A stretch of DNA of 64,000 bases, taken from assembly GCA_026391675.1 (NCBI GenBank), contig JAPLDQ010000003.1:1-64000 (forward strand). The letters are read 5' to 3'. Made by a program: the position numbers and the translations under genes. The DNA comes from Bacteroidota bacterium (GTDB taxonomy: Bacteria; Bacteroidota; Bacteroidia; Bacteroidales; JACABE01). Below are positions 50,736 through 61,156 of the stretch, piece after piece. Every line of letters starts with the position of its first letter. Positions within the stretch are counted from its first letter, which is position 1. The notes below the pieces were generated by a model that saw only the letters and a list, made by a program, of their open reading frames with translations, was not told the DNA's origin and made no database searches.

Positions 50736-52088
50736 ATGCAATTAATAAAAAAACAGATTTTTCTTTTCCTATCCCTTATTATTTTAGGTATTACATTACA
50801 GGCTCAGGATATAATTATTGACCAGGTTGTTGCAATTGTAGGGGGGAATATTGTTAAAGCATCTGATGTTGAACTACAATACAGCCAAATGCGTATGCAG
50901 GGTAATATCAAAGGAGGCGATAATGCTAAATGCACTATCCTTGAAAACATAATGTTTACCAAATTGATGTTGAATCAGGCAAAACTTGACAGTGTTGTTG
51001 TAAGTGATGATCAGGTTGAAAGCAATCTGGAACAAAGACTAAGATATTTTATTGCCAAAATCGGTTCAAAAGAAAAATTTGAAGATTATTATAAAAAAAC
51101 CACTACTGAATTTAAAGATGAATACAGGAATATTATCCGCGACCAGATGATAGTTCAGAATGTAGAAAGTAATATTACAGACCCTATTAAAATAACACCA
51201 AGTGATGTTAAGAAATTCTATGACGAAATTCCATCAGACAGTATTCCGTTAATTAATGCTGAATACGAAATTGGTCAGATTATCCGTCAGCCGGCAATAA
51301 GCAAGGCAGAAAAAGAAGTTGTAAAACAGCGCTTGAATGAATTAAGAGAACGTATTATAAAAGGAGAAAGTTTTTCTGCATTAGCTGCTTTATATTCCGA
51401 AGATCCGGGTTCTGCCAAAAGAAGCGGTGAACTGGGTTTATTTGGCAGAGGCGAAATGTTTCCAGAATTCGAAGCAGCGGCTTTTAATCTTAAAACTCCT
51501 GATGAAGTGTCAAATGTAATTGAAACCAAAGCTGGTTATCATATACTGCAATTAATAGAAAGAAGAGGAGATTTTGTTAATGTCCGCCATATATTACTGA
51601 TGCCGAAAGTATCTCCCTACGAATTACAGAAAGCAAAAATATATTTAGACAGCGTTTTAACCATAATTAATGACAGTACCATGGAATTTGCACGAGCAGC
51701 CATGAAATTTTCCAATGATCCAAGTAAAAACAATGCAGGAATCATGGTAAATCCTAATTCAGGAAATTCAAAATTTAATGCTGAAGATATCGATCCAAGT
51801 ATTTTCTTTGCAGTGGATAAAATGAAAGTGGGTGATATGTCAAAACCAATGTTAATGACGGATGCTGACGGAAAACAGGCTTTCCGTATTATCTATCTTA
51901 AATCGCGCACTTCTGCACATCGTGCCAATCTAAAGGATGATTATGATAAAATCCAGAATGCTGCCCTGGAACGTGCTAAGTCTGAAGCCATTAAAAAATG
52001 GATCAATTCAAAAATTGAAAAAACCTATATCAAATTATTTGATAATTACAAAGATTGTAAGTTTGAAAATGTTTGGGTGAAAAAATAA
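50736..52088 (+). CDS. surA: SurA-like periplasmic chaperone / parvulin PPIase
   Basis: [71 protein letters not shown]. Confidence 0.9.
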   Translation: MQLIKKQIFLFLSLIILGITLQAQDIIIDQVVAIVGGNIVKASDVELQYSQMRMQGNIKGGDNAKCTILENIMFTKLMLNQAKLDSVVVSDDQVESNLEQRLRYFIAKIGSKEKFEDYYKKTTTEFKDEYRNIIRDQMIVQNVESNITDPIKITPSDVKKFYDEIPSDSIPLINAEYEIGQIIRQPAISKAEKEVVKQRLNELRERIIKGESFSALAALYSEDPGSAKRSGELGLFGRGEMFPEFEAAAFNLKTPDEVSNVIETKAGYHILQLIERRGDFVNVRHILLMPKVSPYELQKAKIYLDSVLTIINDSTMEFARAAMKFSNDPSKNNAGIMVNPNSGNSKFNAEDIDPSIFFAVDKMKVGDMSKPMLMTDADGKQAFRIIYLKSRTSAHRANLKDDYDKIQNAALERAKSEAIKKWINSKIEKTYIKLFDNYKDCKFENVWVKK

Positions 52089-52106
52089 AAATTCTTAAAA
52101 CCTAAA

Positions 52107-52991
52107 TTAACCGATTATTTCTTTTATCAGGTTCTGTATTAAGGCATTCGTTTGTTTATTTACCTTTACTAAAGGCAAACGCAGGTTATTCTGGCATATT
52201 TCCATCATTTCCAATGCAGCTTTTACGCCGGCAGGACTTCCGTCTTCAAAAATAGCATTCATAAAATCAAACAATTTATAATGCAATTCTTTTGCCTTTT
52301 TGCAATTGGCTGATAATGCCATTTGAACCATTTCTGAGAATTCTTTCGGGAAAGCATTTGCAACCACTGATATAACACCATCTGCTCCGGCAGCAATCAA
52401 AGGTAAAGTTAATGCATCATCACCCGAAATAACTAAAAAATCTTTCGGCTTATCTTTAATGATTTGCATGCATTGCATTAAATTTCCCGAAGCTTCTTTT
52501 ATTCCAATAATGCCGGGTACTTCAACAGCTAATTTTAGCGTTGTTTCTGCTGTAATATTTACACCGGTTCTGCCCGGAACATTGTAAATCAACATAGGGA
52601 CAGGCAACACCTCTTCTATGCTCTTAAAATGATAGAATAAGCCCTTCTGCTGCGGTTTATTATAATAAGGAGCAACTGATAAGACTGCATCAATTCCATC
52701 GAAATCAAAGCCTTTAATCTGGTCAACTATTTTTTGGGTGTCATTCCCTCCCATTCCTAACACAACAGGAACACGTTTGGCAACTGTATCCACAACAAAA
52801 TCGGTAACAGCCAGTTTTTCTTTTTCTGACAATGTAGCTGTTTCACCTGTTGTACCCAAAGCAACAATGTAATTTACACCATTGCTGACAATATGTTCGA
52901 TTAATTTACCTAATGAAGTAAAATCAACGGTTCCATGTTTGTGAAAAGGTGTAATTATGGCTACACCAGTACCTTTAAGTGCTTTTTTCAT
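52107..52991 (-). CDS. dapA: 4-hydroxy-tetrahydrodipicolinate synthase
   Basis: GTGVAIITPFHKHGTVDFTSLGKLIEHI; ALGTTGETATLSEKEK; MLIYNVPGRTGVNI; GIKEASGN. Confidence 0.97.
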   Translation of the reverse strand: MKKALKGTGVAIITPFHKHGTVDFTSLGKLIEHIVSNGVNYIVALGTTGETATLSEKEKLAVTDFVVDTVAKRVPVVLGMGGNDTQKIVDQIKGFDFDGIDAVLSVAPYYNKPQQKGLFYHFKSIEEVLPVPMLIYNVPGRTGVNITAETTLKLAVEVPGIIGIKEASGNLMQCMQIIKDKPKDFLVISGDDALTLPLIAAGADGVISVVANAFPKEFSEMVQMALSANCKKAKELHYKLFDFMNAIFEDGSPAGVKAALEMMEICQNNLRLPLVKVNKQTNALIQNLIKEIIG

Positions 52992-53541
52992 TATCAGTTT
53001 TATTAATAATACTCAAATAATGTATGATTAAAGTAATGAACTCATCTAATGTTGTTTTAGCATTAATATCTATCATTAAATCAAAAATTGCAGCATTGTT
53101 TTCTCCATCCTTGCCTACTTTAAATTTAGCTTTTGAAAATGCTGCAATAAATTTTGTCTGGAAATTAGCATCTAATGACAAATCAATTAATATATCGAAA
53201 TCAACTTTACAGAAATCAGTTACATAGTTACCTTTAGGTTTGTTGAACCAATTTAAATCCTTACGGTCGTAATAATCCAAAGATAATTTTTCAATGGCAT
53301 AAATAGGCCTGATATTACCGTCAAAAAAACCAATTGCTTTCACATTGATTTGTTTATCCTGTAATATTTTAACAAAACGGGTGATATGATTATAGGTTTG
53401 TTCGTCTTTTAATTCATAAATTATCCCAACAGTTTTAGCATTGTCAAGATTAACAATCTTACGAAAACGTTGATTTTTAGGTAAATTCTTATTGAGATAT
53501 TGTTTTGCAACAAACGCTTTAATAGTAGAAAAGATACTCAC
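52975..53541 (-). CDS. DUF6913-like conserved protein upstream of and overlapping dapA
   Basis: Intact 188-aa frame; 17-bp overlap with dapA. Confidence 0.75.
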   Translation of the reverse strand: MSIFSTIKAFVAKQYLNKNLPKNQRFRKIVNLDNAKTVGIIYELKDEQTYNHITRFVKILQDKQINVKAIGFFDGNIRPIYAIEKLSLDYYDRKDLNWFNKPKGNYVTDFCKVDFDILIDLSLDANFQTKFIAAFSKAKFKVGKDGENNAAIFDLMIDINAKTTLDEFITLIIHYLSIINKTDNEKST

Positions 53542-53686
53542 TTAATAAGTTTATAAAAATATTATTAATAATTAAATAGCGAGTAAAGTTAAAAAGAAAT
53601 TAAATATAAAGTAATAAATTTAAATTTATCTTTTCATTTTAACAAATAAATACTTTGTTTTTTGCTATTTTTACAAAAAAATCAAT

Positions 53687-54448
53687 TTGAAAATTACTTT
53701 TTTAGGAACAGGAACTTCACAGGGTGTTCCGGTAATAGCTTGCGAATGTGAAGTTTGCAAATCTACAGACTCAAAAGATAAGAGATTACGTTCTTCAGTA
53801 ATGGTTGAATGCCAGGGGAATGTATTTGTAATTGATACAGGCCCTGATTTCAGAGCACAAATGCTTCGTGAAAATGTTAAACATCTGGATGCTGTAATAC
53901 TGACACATGCACACAAAGACCATATTGCAGGTTTGGATGATGTAAGGGCTTTTAATTATTTTCAAAAAAAAGCTATTGATGTGTATGCCCGGCAAGATGT
54001 AAATATTCAGATAAAAAATGAATTTTCATACGCTTTTGATGTTTTTAAATATCCCGGAGTCCCGGAAATAAATTTACATACAATTGAAAACAAAGCTTTT
54101 GAAATCAATAATATAAGAATTATTCCAATTGAAGTATCGCATTTAGGATTATCAATTTTTGGATTTAGAATTGGTGATTTTACCTATATAACAGATGCTA
54201 ACCATATCAGCAATAAGGAAATTGAAAAAATAAAAGGATCAAAAGTGGTCGTATTAAATGCGCTGCGAAAGAAAAAACATGTTTCCCACTTTAACCTCGA
54301 AGAAGCTGTTGATATCTTAAAAGAAATTAATGCAGAACATTCATATTTAACACATATCAGCCACATGATGGGCTTGCACGAAAAAGTTGAAAAGGAATTA
54401 CCTGCTAATATTAAAATAGCTTACGATGGTCTATATTTAGAAATTTAA
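53687..54448 (+). CDS. MBL-fold metallohydrolase (PhnP-like)
   Basis: FLGTGTSQGVPVIACECEVC; VILTHAHKDHIAGLDDVRAFN; TTG start. Confidence 0.93.
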   Translation: MKITFLGTGTSQGVPVIACECEVCKSTDSKDKRLRSSVMVECQGNVFVIDTGPDFRAQMLRENVKHLDAVILTHAHKDHIAGLDDVRAFNYFQKKAIDVYARQDVNIQIKNEFSYAFDVFKYPGVPEINLHTIENKAFEINNIRIIPIEVSHLGLSIFGFRIGDFTYITDANHISNKEIEKIKGSKVVVLNALRKKKHVSHFNLEEAVDILKEINAEHSYLTHISHMMGLHEKVEKELPANIKIAYDGLYLEI

Positions 54449-54545
54449 TAAAGTAATATCTTCATTATAAGCTGAAAACTTATACTTTAGCTTAAATTAA
54501 TAAAATGCCGGCAATGTCATTGCGTTAAACTTTAAAAAAGAAACG

Positions 54546-55745
54546 ATGAAAATAAAAGATAAATTACGATTTCCTTCATTTTACTGGGTTTTGGGAGCTT
54601 TTTTTCTGCTCTTTTTTATAGCTGAAGTCATAAATCACCGGTTTGAATTAAACGATTTCAAGGTTTATTATCTGGCCATGCAAAACTTTATCAATGGAGA
54701 TGCTATATACTATACTCCTTTCGGCTTACAATCCGGATTTTATAAATATTCACCTTTTGCTTTAATACCATTTTCCATATTTTATGCTATACCTTATATT
54801 GTGGCTTCCATTATTTATTACTTACTGATTTGTATTGCCATATTTTTTGTACTGACTAAAAGCTACCGACTAATAAATGAAGTGTTTAATTTTGAAAATA
54901 CGCAAAAATCTACTATACTATATTTTACATTGCTGATTTTGTTAAACCATTTTTACCGAGAACTGCACCTGGGGAATGTGAATGTATTGCTTTTGCTGTT
55001 ATATCTGGTAAGTTTTGAGAAATTACTTAAAAACAAAGAAGTTTCCGCCGGAATATTAATGGGAATTGGTTTGCTCTTTAAGTTACATTTCATCGTATTA
55101 TTGCCGGTATTATTTTTATTCGGAAAATTTAAGACTTCAATTTTAATGGCTGGAAGTTTTATTATTGGTTTGTTTCTACCAGCAGTTTTTCTCGGATATG
55201 AAGCCAATAATGCACTGTTAAAAATATGGGTAAGTACCATGAAAGGGCATAATACCAATATAAATTCAAGTTCCGATACCATTTATGCATGGGTAAACAA
55301 ATTACTTTCAACCATTGGCCTTGAGCAGAAAAACTTAATGTATAGCCTTATAATTCTGGCATTAATTGCTGCTGTCTTTTTATGGCTGATATTCAGAAAA
55401 AATCATCAGAAACCCATTTATAGTAATTTCCAAAAATTCAGTCTAATCTATTTAGTTGTAATTGCAATAGTACCAAGCATTACGCTTACCGATAGCGAAC
55501 ATTTCCTGTTCAGCTTACCGGTAGTAATGCTCAGCCTTTTTTTATTTTTCATTAAACCTTCGATTACTATTTATGATAAAGTTTTTATCATAACTGCTTT
55601 TGTACTATATGGTGGAAATTGGCATGATTTATGGGGACACAGAATTTCAGTATTTTTCGCTTATAATGGATTCCTTGGATTGGGAAATCTCCTGTTAATC
55701 GCCTTTATTCTTTGGAAAATTGATGTTATTCTGAAGAAGAATTGA
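54546..55745 (+). CDS. Integral membrane glycosyltransferase (GT87/DUF2029-like)
   Basis: DFKVYYLAMQNFINGDAIYYTPFGLQSGFYKYSPFALIPF and multiple TMs. Confidence 0.85.
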   Translation: MKIKDKLRFPSFYWVLGAFFLLFFIAEVINHRFELNDFKVYYLAMQNFINGDAIYYTPFGLQSGFYKYSPFALIPFSIFYAIPYIVASIIYYLLICIAIFFVLTKSYRLINEVFNFENTQKSTILYFTLLILLNHFYRELHLGNVNVLLLLLYLVSFEKLLKNKEVSAGILMGIGLLFKLHFIVLLPVLFLFGKFKTSILMAGSFIIGLFLPAVFLGYEANNALLKIWVSTMKGHNTNINSSSDTIYAWVNKLLSTIGLEQKNLMYSLIILALIAAVFLWLIFRKNHQKPIYSNFQKFSLIYLVVIAIVPSITLTDSEHFLFSLPVVMLSLFLFFIKPSITIYDKVFIITAFVLYGGNWHDLWGHRISVFFAYNGFLGLGNLLLIAFILWKIDVILKKN

Positions 55746-55841
55746 ATGTGTTGATGCGGTAATGCGATAATTTGCTTATGTGTCCTGCCTCAAGCCAGCG
55801 TAAAAACTTTGCCGAACGGAGATATATATAATTTCTGAATT

Positions 55842-57227
55842 CTAATTTCTACCTTTCAACTTCACACCCTTCACAAGGCAATATAAATTATGCAGCAGCA
55901 TATAATCCAGGCCGTTGTAATTCCCACAAATACCGGAAAATTTACCCTGTTGGGAGTTTTTCGTTAGATGCCATCTGTAAGTAGATGACCAACCTGTATT
56001 TCTAGGATTATCTTCTATACCATAATTATACGGTCCTTCGTAAGGTGCATCATTTAATTGTTTGGCTGATCTTTGGAGCCTGTAATCCATATTTTTGTTT
56101 TTTTGATGCAGCACATACCATGATAAGGCATAAAAAGTATCCCAATCCTGTGATTTAGTTTTTGCTCTGATCCCAAAATATGTGGTATTCATCCTGAAAA
56201 TCAAACCAATTACAGGTATTGTAGCTCTCCAGGAATCACCAACAACGGCTAACGTAGTAATCATTGAAGTATTATCAGCATTCGGACTTGGTAAAAACTG
56301 GCCTAACTGAAAAAATAATTCCTGAGGATAACGGGTAATTTTCTTCCATAAATTATCATAAGCGGGATCAAAATAATGGGCTGCTCTCATAAAACCATGG
56401 GCATAAAACCAAGCCAAACCTCCCTTTCCTGCTTTTATTTTTTCCCCATTAGGACAAAATATATTCCATCGCATACTTAAAGGTTTTCCGTATAAGCGGG
56501 AAGAATTACGTATGTATGTAATTACATTTAATGCTATTTCTTTCGACAACTGTTTTTCATAAGAACTATCAGGTAAACAACAAAATACTAAAGCCAGTCC
56601 ATATAATAAACCAATGGCTTCATCCTGACTGAATACTTTTGGAATAGTATCACATTCAGAAACTTTTTCAACATAAGCAGGATGCCCTTTTGGTAAATCA
56701 GCTTTAAGGAAGCCATTCTTATATCGAAAATTGTCAGTAGGTTTGAGATCTTTATTAAAATAATCTTTTCTTGATTCCTTATTCAGGAAATCACAGCTCA
56801 CACATTCGCGGACAAAAAAACCATCAAAACTGTCTTTAATATTCTTATAAACCAATGATTCTGATTTATCCAGGAAATTCACAAATTGCTGCAATGCTAA
56901 TTTTAATTCATACTGAGTTTGCTGAGCTGTATTATCTTTGACATCATTCAATAATTTAAATTCAGTAGCAAGCATACCGATGTAATATCCAAAATAGATT
57001 GAATGCTGACCAAAATTAAGATCGTTGGCACCATAATCAAAACGATTACGAAAACCGGCAATCTGACTCTGACCTCTTTCAGTACCGGGCATTACAAAAT
57101 AATTCAACCGCTGACGGTAATGCCAGTATTTTTTCATGTTGAGAGAATCGTTCTGACAACAAGCAATTAATGAAAAAAATAATAAAATAAATGTTATACT
57201 GAAGTTTAAAATAATGTTTCTTCTCAT
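55842..57227 (-). CDS. Hypothetical secreted protein
   Basis: Intact frame; MRRNIILNFSITFILLFFSLIAC signal/lipobox-like start. Confidence 0.7.
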   Translation of the reverse strand: MRRNIILNFSITFILLFFSLIACCQNDSLNMKKYWHYRQRLNYFVMPGTERGQSQIAGFRNRFDYGANDLNFGQHSIYFGYYIGMLATEFKLLNDVKDNTAQQTQYELKLALQQFVNFLDKSESLVYKNIKDSFDGFFVRECVSCDFLNKESRKDYFNKDLKPTDNFRYKNGFLKADLPKGHPAYVEKVSECDTIPKVFSQDEAIGLLYGLALVFCCLPDSSYEKQLSKEIALNVITYIRNSSRLYGKPLSMRWNIFCPNGEKIKAGKGGLAWFYAHGFMRAAHYFDPAYDNLWKKITRYPQELFFQLGQFLPSPNADNTSMITTLAVVGDSWRATIPVIGLIFRMNTTYFGIRAKTKSQDWDTFYALSWYVLHQKNKNMDYRLQRSAKQLNDAPYEGPYNYGIEDNPRNTGWSSTYRWHLTKNSQQGKFSGICGNYNGLDYMLLHNLYCLVKGVKLKGRN

Positions 57228-57302
57228 TGTTTTCGGCTGAATAATATGCAAACCTACATAAAAATTCTTTAAAAACAGAAGAAAAACAATACAAATGATT
57301 GC

Positions 57303-57310
57303 TATCTTTG
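57303..57310 (+). promoter_or_regulatory. -7 element TATCTTTG for tRNA-Ser
   Basis: TAnnTTTG 12 bp upstream of tRNA 5' end. Confidence 0.45.
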
Positions 57311-57322
57311 CATTATAAAAAA

Positions 57323-57412
57323 GGAGGGATGCCGGAGCGGTTGAACGGGGCTGTCTCGAAAACAGTTGATCTGCCTAAAGTGGATCCGGGGGTTCGAATC
57401 CCCCTCCCTCCG
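57323..57412 (+). tRNA. tRNA-Ser (anticodon CGA)
   Basis: GGAGGGA/TCCCTCC acceptor; long variable arm; GGGGGTTCGAATCCCCC T-arm; anticodon loop CTCGAAA flanked by CTGT/ACAG; CCA not encoded. Confidence 0.97.
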
Positions 57413-57529
57413 CTGGAAATTATAAGTTATAAGTTATGAATTATAAGTATGACAAAAACACTATTCGAAATTCTAAATTTTGCTATCGTTTTTCGTCAAT
57501 CAATGAAACAAAAACTTTTTTCTTATAAT

Positions 57530-58423
57530 TTAACTTTTATTTTCCTTTACATATTTTTTATGCAGTCTGTAAATCAAACCATCTGCCAAACCAACTTTTG
57601 GCGCAATCAAGGATTCTATTCCCGCAGCTTTCAGTATTGTCAGAAAAATCTTGGCTGCAGGCACAATAACATCGGCACGGTCGGGGCGTAATCCCATTTT
57701 TTCTATCCTTTCCTTTAAAGGTATGGATTTTAATTGTTTGTAAGCAAATTGCAACTGGGTATATGTCAAGGTATTCTCTATCTGATCACCGAACAACTTG
57801 GTCAGGCGGTTGATATTTCCACCGGTTCCAATGCAATTAATTCTGCCAACATCAATTTTAAATTCAGCCAGCCAGTTTTTCATGTCTTCCCAGCTTTCAT
57901 CCTCCACTTTCTTGTTTAACAACCTTACTGTACCGATATTAAAGGAATTGCAGGTAACAAACTTATGATTTTTAAGTATGGATATTTCGGTACTACCACC
58001 ACCGACATCAATATACATACTAGTTTTATAATCGGCATTCAGGTCAATGTTATTGGAGGAACGAATAATTTCAGCTTCCTCAAAGCCATCAATAATCCTC
58101 ACGTCAAGGCCTGCTTCAGTTTTTATTCTTTCGATAATTTCAACATTATTGACAGCTTCACGCATGGCTGCAGTGGCACAGGCTTCAAATCCCAATGGAT
58201 TATATACATCAATCAGCAATTTGAAGGCTTCAAGTGTTTTAATCAGTTTTTGAATACGTTCTTCAGAGATTTTACCTGTTTTAAATACATCCTCACCTAA
58301 ACGCAAAGGAATACGAACAAGGGTAGCTTTTGCAGCTGTTGGTAATTGATTATCTGTAACATAAACATTCGAAAAAAGTAATCTAACGGCATTGGAACCA
58401 ATATCAATGGAGGCAAAAAGCAT
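57530..58423 (-). CDS. ppx: Ppx/GppA exopolyphosphatase-family protein
   Basis: FASIDIGSNAVRLLF; ACATAAMREAVN; MYIDVGGGSTEIS. Confidence 0.93.
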   Translation of the reverse strand: MLFASIDIGSNAVRLLFSNVYVTDNQLPTAAKATLVRIPLRLGEDVFKTGKISEERIQKLIKTLEAFKLLIDVYNPLGFEACATAAMREAVNNVEIIERIKTEAGLDVRIIDGFEEAEIIRSSNNIDLNADYKTSMYIDVGGGSTEISILKNHKFVTCNSFNIGTVRLLNKKVEDESWEDMKNWLAEFKIDVGRINCIGTGGNINRLTKLFGDQIENTLTYTQLQFAYKQLKSIPLKERIEKMGLRPDRADVIVPAAKIFLTILKAAGIESLIAPKVGLADGLIYRLHKKYVKENKS

Positions 58424-58424
58424 A

Positions 58425-60491
58425 TTATTGTTTGTTTTTTAGGTATTTATATATTTCAATTTGTGAGCGGATTTTTTCTTCACTTTCGGTTTTCTTATAT
58501 TCAATCGGAGTGGTAGAACTGATGAGACGGGCTTTTACATTGTCTTTTAATTGTATCTTCAACATAGCAATAAGATCAGCCTGAATTTTTTTATCAAAAA
58601 CTGGTGTAGTAACCTCAATACGGGAGTCGAAATTACGCTGCATCCAATCGGCAGAACCTATAAAATACTTGTAATCATTGTTATTGCAGAAAACAAAAAT
58701 ACGGGAATGTTCCAGATACCTGTCTACTATACTGATAGCTTCAATATTATCACTGATACCTGGAATACCGGGAACCAGCACACAAATACCCCGGGCAATA
58801 ATCTGTATCTTTACATTTGCCTGACTGGCCTCGTAAAGTTTATTGATAATTTTATCATCAACCAGGTTATTCAGTTTAATAATCATCCATGCCGGTTTAC
58901 CTTTCTTTGCATTCCTGATTTCATTTTCAATCTGATGCATAAAGAAATTACGCGTTTTGAAAGGAGATACAATTAAGCATTCAAAATCGGGCTGGTTATA
59001 ACTGGCTTCAAAAAGATGAAAAACTTTATTTACATCAGAAACAATTTTCTTATTGGCAGTTAACAGATGTTCATCAACATAGGTCTTTGAAGTGATTTCA
59101 TTGGGATTTCCAGTACCAATACCGGCATAATAAACATTTTCGTTATTTTCCTTTCTTCTGATCAGAATTAACTTGCAATGTACCTTATAACCCGGTATGT
59201 TCTGAACAACTTTTACGCCTTCTTCCTGCATAACACCAGCCCAATAAATATTTGCCTCTTCATCAAAGCGGGCTTGTAATTCAAGATATACGGTAACTTC
59301 TTTTCCATTACGGACTGCATTTATCAGGGCATTGATTACACGTGAATCTTTTGCTGCACGGTAAATAGTCATCTTAATCGCTCTTACAGCAGGATCGATA
59401 GAAGCTTCGCGTAATAAATCAATTACATACTGGAACGACTGGTAAGGATAATGAAGCATAATATCCTTTTTCTTTATACAATCCAGTATCCTTTTATTGG
59501 GCGAAATTTCCCTTGTATATAATTTAGGTACTTTTTCATATTTTAGATTATCAGCACCCAAATTAAGCGGAAATTTCATAAAGTCTTTAAAATTATGATA
59601 TTTCCCACCTTTTTTCAAGGTATCCTTTTTCTTGATATTGAACTTTTTAACTAAATTATCAAGTAATCCTGAAGGAATATTTTCATCATATACAAAACGT
59701 ACAGTAGCTCCTTTTTTCCGCTGCTTTATACTGTCACTTATTTTCTCCAAAAAGCTCTTTGAAACGTCATTATCAATATCTAATTCAGCATCACGTGTGA
59801 ATTTAATGGTATAAGCCTGATAGGTATCAAATCCAAAGATTGAAAAAATATCGGAAAGACAATATCTGATAATATCATCCAATAATATTATATACTTATT
59901 ATTGCTTCCGTTCTGAGGTAAAATCAAAAAACGGGATACCCTGTATGCAGGAATCTCAATTAATGCATAGTTGGCTAAAGAAGGCTGCTTGGTATAATTT
60001 AAATCAACTGCCAGATATATTGATTTATCACGCAAGGTTGAAAAATTATACAGTTGATCGAGCATAATCGGGAAAAGATGCTGACGGACTTCTTCCCTGA
60101 AATATTTCTTGACATAACGTCCCTGTTCAGAAGTAAGTTGCGTTTCATCAATGATATGAATATTTTCACCGGATAACTCTGTTTTTATACTTTCATATAT
60201 TTTATTAAAATCAGTTTGTAAGGAGTTAATTTTATTGTCAATTTCTTTTAAAATCAATTTAGGGTTAAAATCATAAATATCATCAGGTTGCATTTCCTGC
60301 AACTTAAGTATTCGTTTTAAAGTTGCCACACGAACCCTGTAAAATTCATCCTGGTTGTTTGAATAAATCCCAAGAAAGATCAGGCGTTCCAATAAAGGTG
60401 TTGAAACATCTTTGGCTTCCTGCAATACCCTTTCGTTAAATTGCAACCAGCTGATCTCCCGATTAATACTTTTCTGAAATTTGGTTGTCAT
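58425..60491 (-). CDS. ppk1: Polyphosphate kinase 1
   Basis: NREISWLQFNERVLQEA; LLHYPYQSFQYVIDLLREAS; GYKVHCKLILIRR catalytic His region. Confidence 0.97.
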   Translation of the reverse strand: MTTKFQKSINREISWLQFNERVLQEAKDVSTPLLERLIFLGIYSNNQDEFYRVRVATLKRILKLQEMQPDDIYDFNPKLILKEIDNKINSLQTDFNKIYESIKTELSGENIHIIDETQLTSEQGRYVKKYFREEVRQHLFPIMLDQLYNFSTLRDKSIYLAVDLNYTKQPSLANYALIEIPAYRVSRFLILPQNGSNNKYIILLDDIIRYCLSDIFSIFGFDTYQAYTIKFTRDAELDIDNDVSKSFLEKISDSIKQRKKGATVRFVYDENIPSGLLDNLVKKFNIKKKDTLKKGGKYHNFKDFMKFPLNLGADNLKYEKVPKLYTREISPNKRILDCIKKKDIMLHYPYQSFQYVIDLLREASIDPAVRAIKMTIYRAAKDSRVINALINAVRNGKEVTVYLELQARFDEEANIYWAGVMQEEGVKVVQNIPGYKVHCKLILIRRKENNENVYYAGIGTGNPNEITSKTYVDEHLLTANKKIVSDVNKVFHLFEASYNQPDFECLIVSPFKTRNFFMHQIENEIRNAKKGKPAWMIIKLNNLVDDKIINKLYEASQANVKIQIIARGICVLVPGIPGISDNIEAISIVDRYLEHSRIFVFCNNNDYKYFIGSADWMQRNFDSRIEVTTPVFDKKIQADLIAMLKIQLKDNVKARLISSTTPIEYKKTESEEKIRSQIEIYKYLKNKQ

Positions 60492-60494
60492 AAT

Positions 60495-61001
60495 TTATTT
60501 TTTAACTTTCATCAATTCTTTTGGCCGGATAACAAAACATTTTAATCTTGAAACATTTACAATTGTATTCCATTCATCAGTATCAAATTCGACACAAACT
60601 AAGCCTGAAGTAGGCAGATTATCAATTTTTTCGTCTAAAAAATAATTGGCTATATTGGTAAATGTTGGGTTGTGACCGAAAATAATGGCTGTATGATATT
60701 CATTTGAAATGCTGAAAATAGTAGTGAAAAGCCTGTCAATATTTGTTCCATAAATATTCTTATCAATAATAATCTTGTTATCTTGATAATTTATCTTTTT
60801 TGCTATAATTTTAGCTGTTTGCAAGGCTCTTTCAGCATGACTTGATATTATTATATCTGCAATTACATTATTTTCAGCCAAATAATGAGCAATTTTGCTG
60901 GTTCTTTTAATTCCTTTTTCTATTAACGGGCGTTCTTCATCAGATAGTTCAGGATAGTCCCATGAAGACTTGGCATGACGGATAAAATACAGAGTTTTCA
61001 T
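60495..61001 (-). CDS. sixA: SixA-type histidine phosphatase family protein
   Basis: LYFIRHAKSSWDYPELSDEERPLIEKGIKR; ISSHAERALQTA; IIFGHNPTFTNIANYF. Confidence 0.93.
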   Translation of the reverse strand: MKTLYFIRHAKSSWDYPELSDEERPLIEKGIKRTSKIAHYLAENNVIADIIISSHAERALQTAKIIAKKINYQDNKIIIDKNIYGTNIDRLFTTIFSISNEYHTAIIFGHNPTFTNIANYFLDEKIDNLPTSGLVCVEFDTDEWNTIVNVSRLKCFVIRPKELMKVKK

Positions 61002-61156
61002 TATGCGTATTTTAGGAAAATTAATGAATTATTAGTTTTTTTGACTAATTTTGAACTATCGTTTTTCAAAAATAATTCAAATTATAATACTTTTTAGCTT
61101 TTTTTTATTAATTTTCTTTTTAAAAGACATAAAGTACACAAATTCAAATATTTAAG

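Noticed and set aside
57449-58300. Plus-strand ORFs (80, 61, 111 and 68 aa) opposite ppx
   Set aside because: Antisense shadows of a well-supported ppx CDS.
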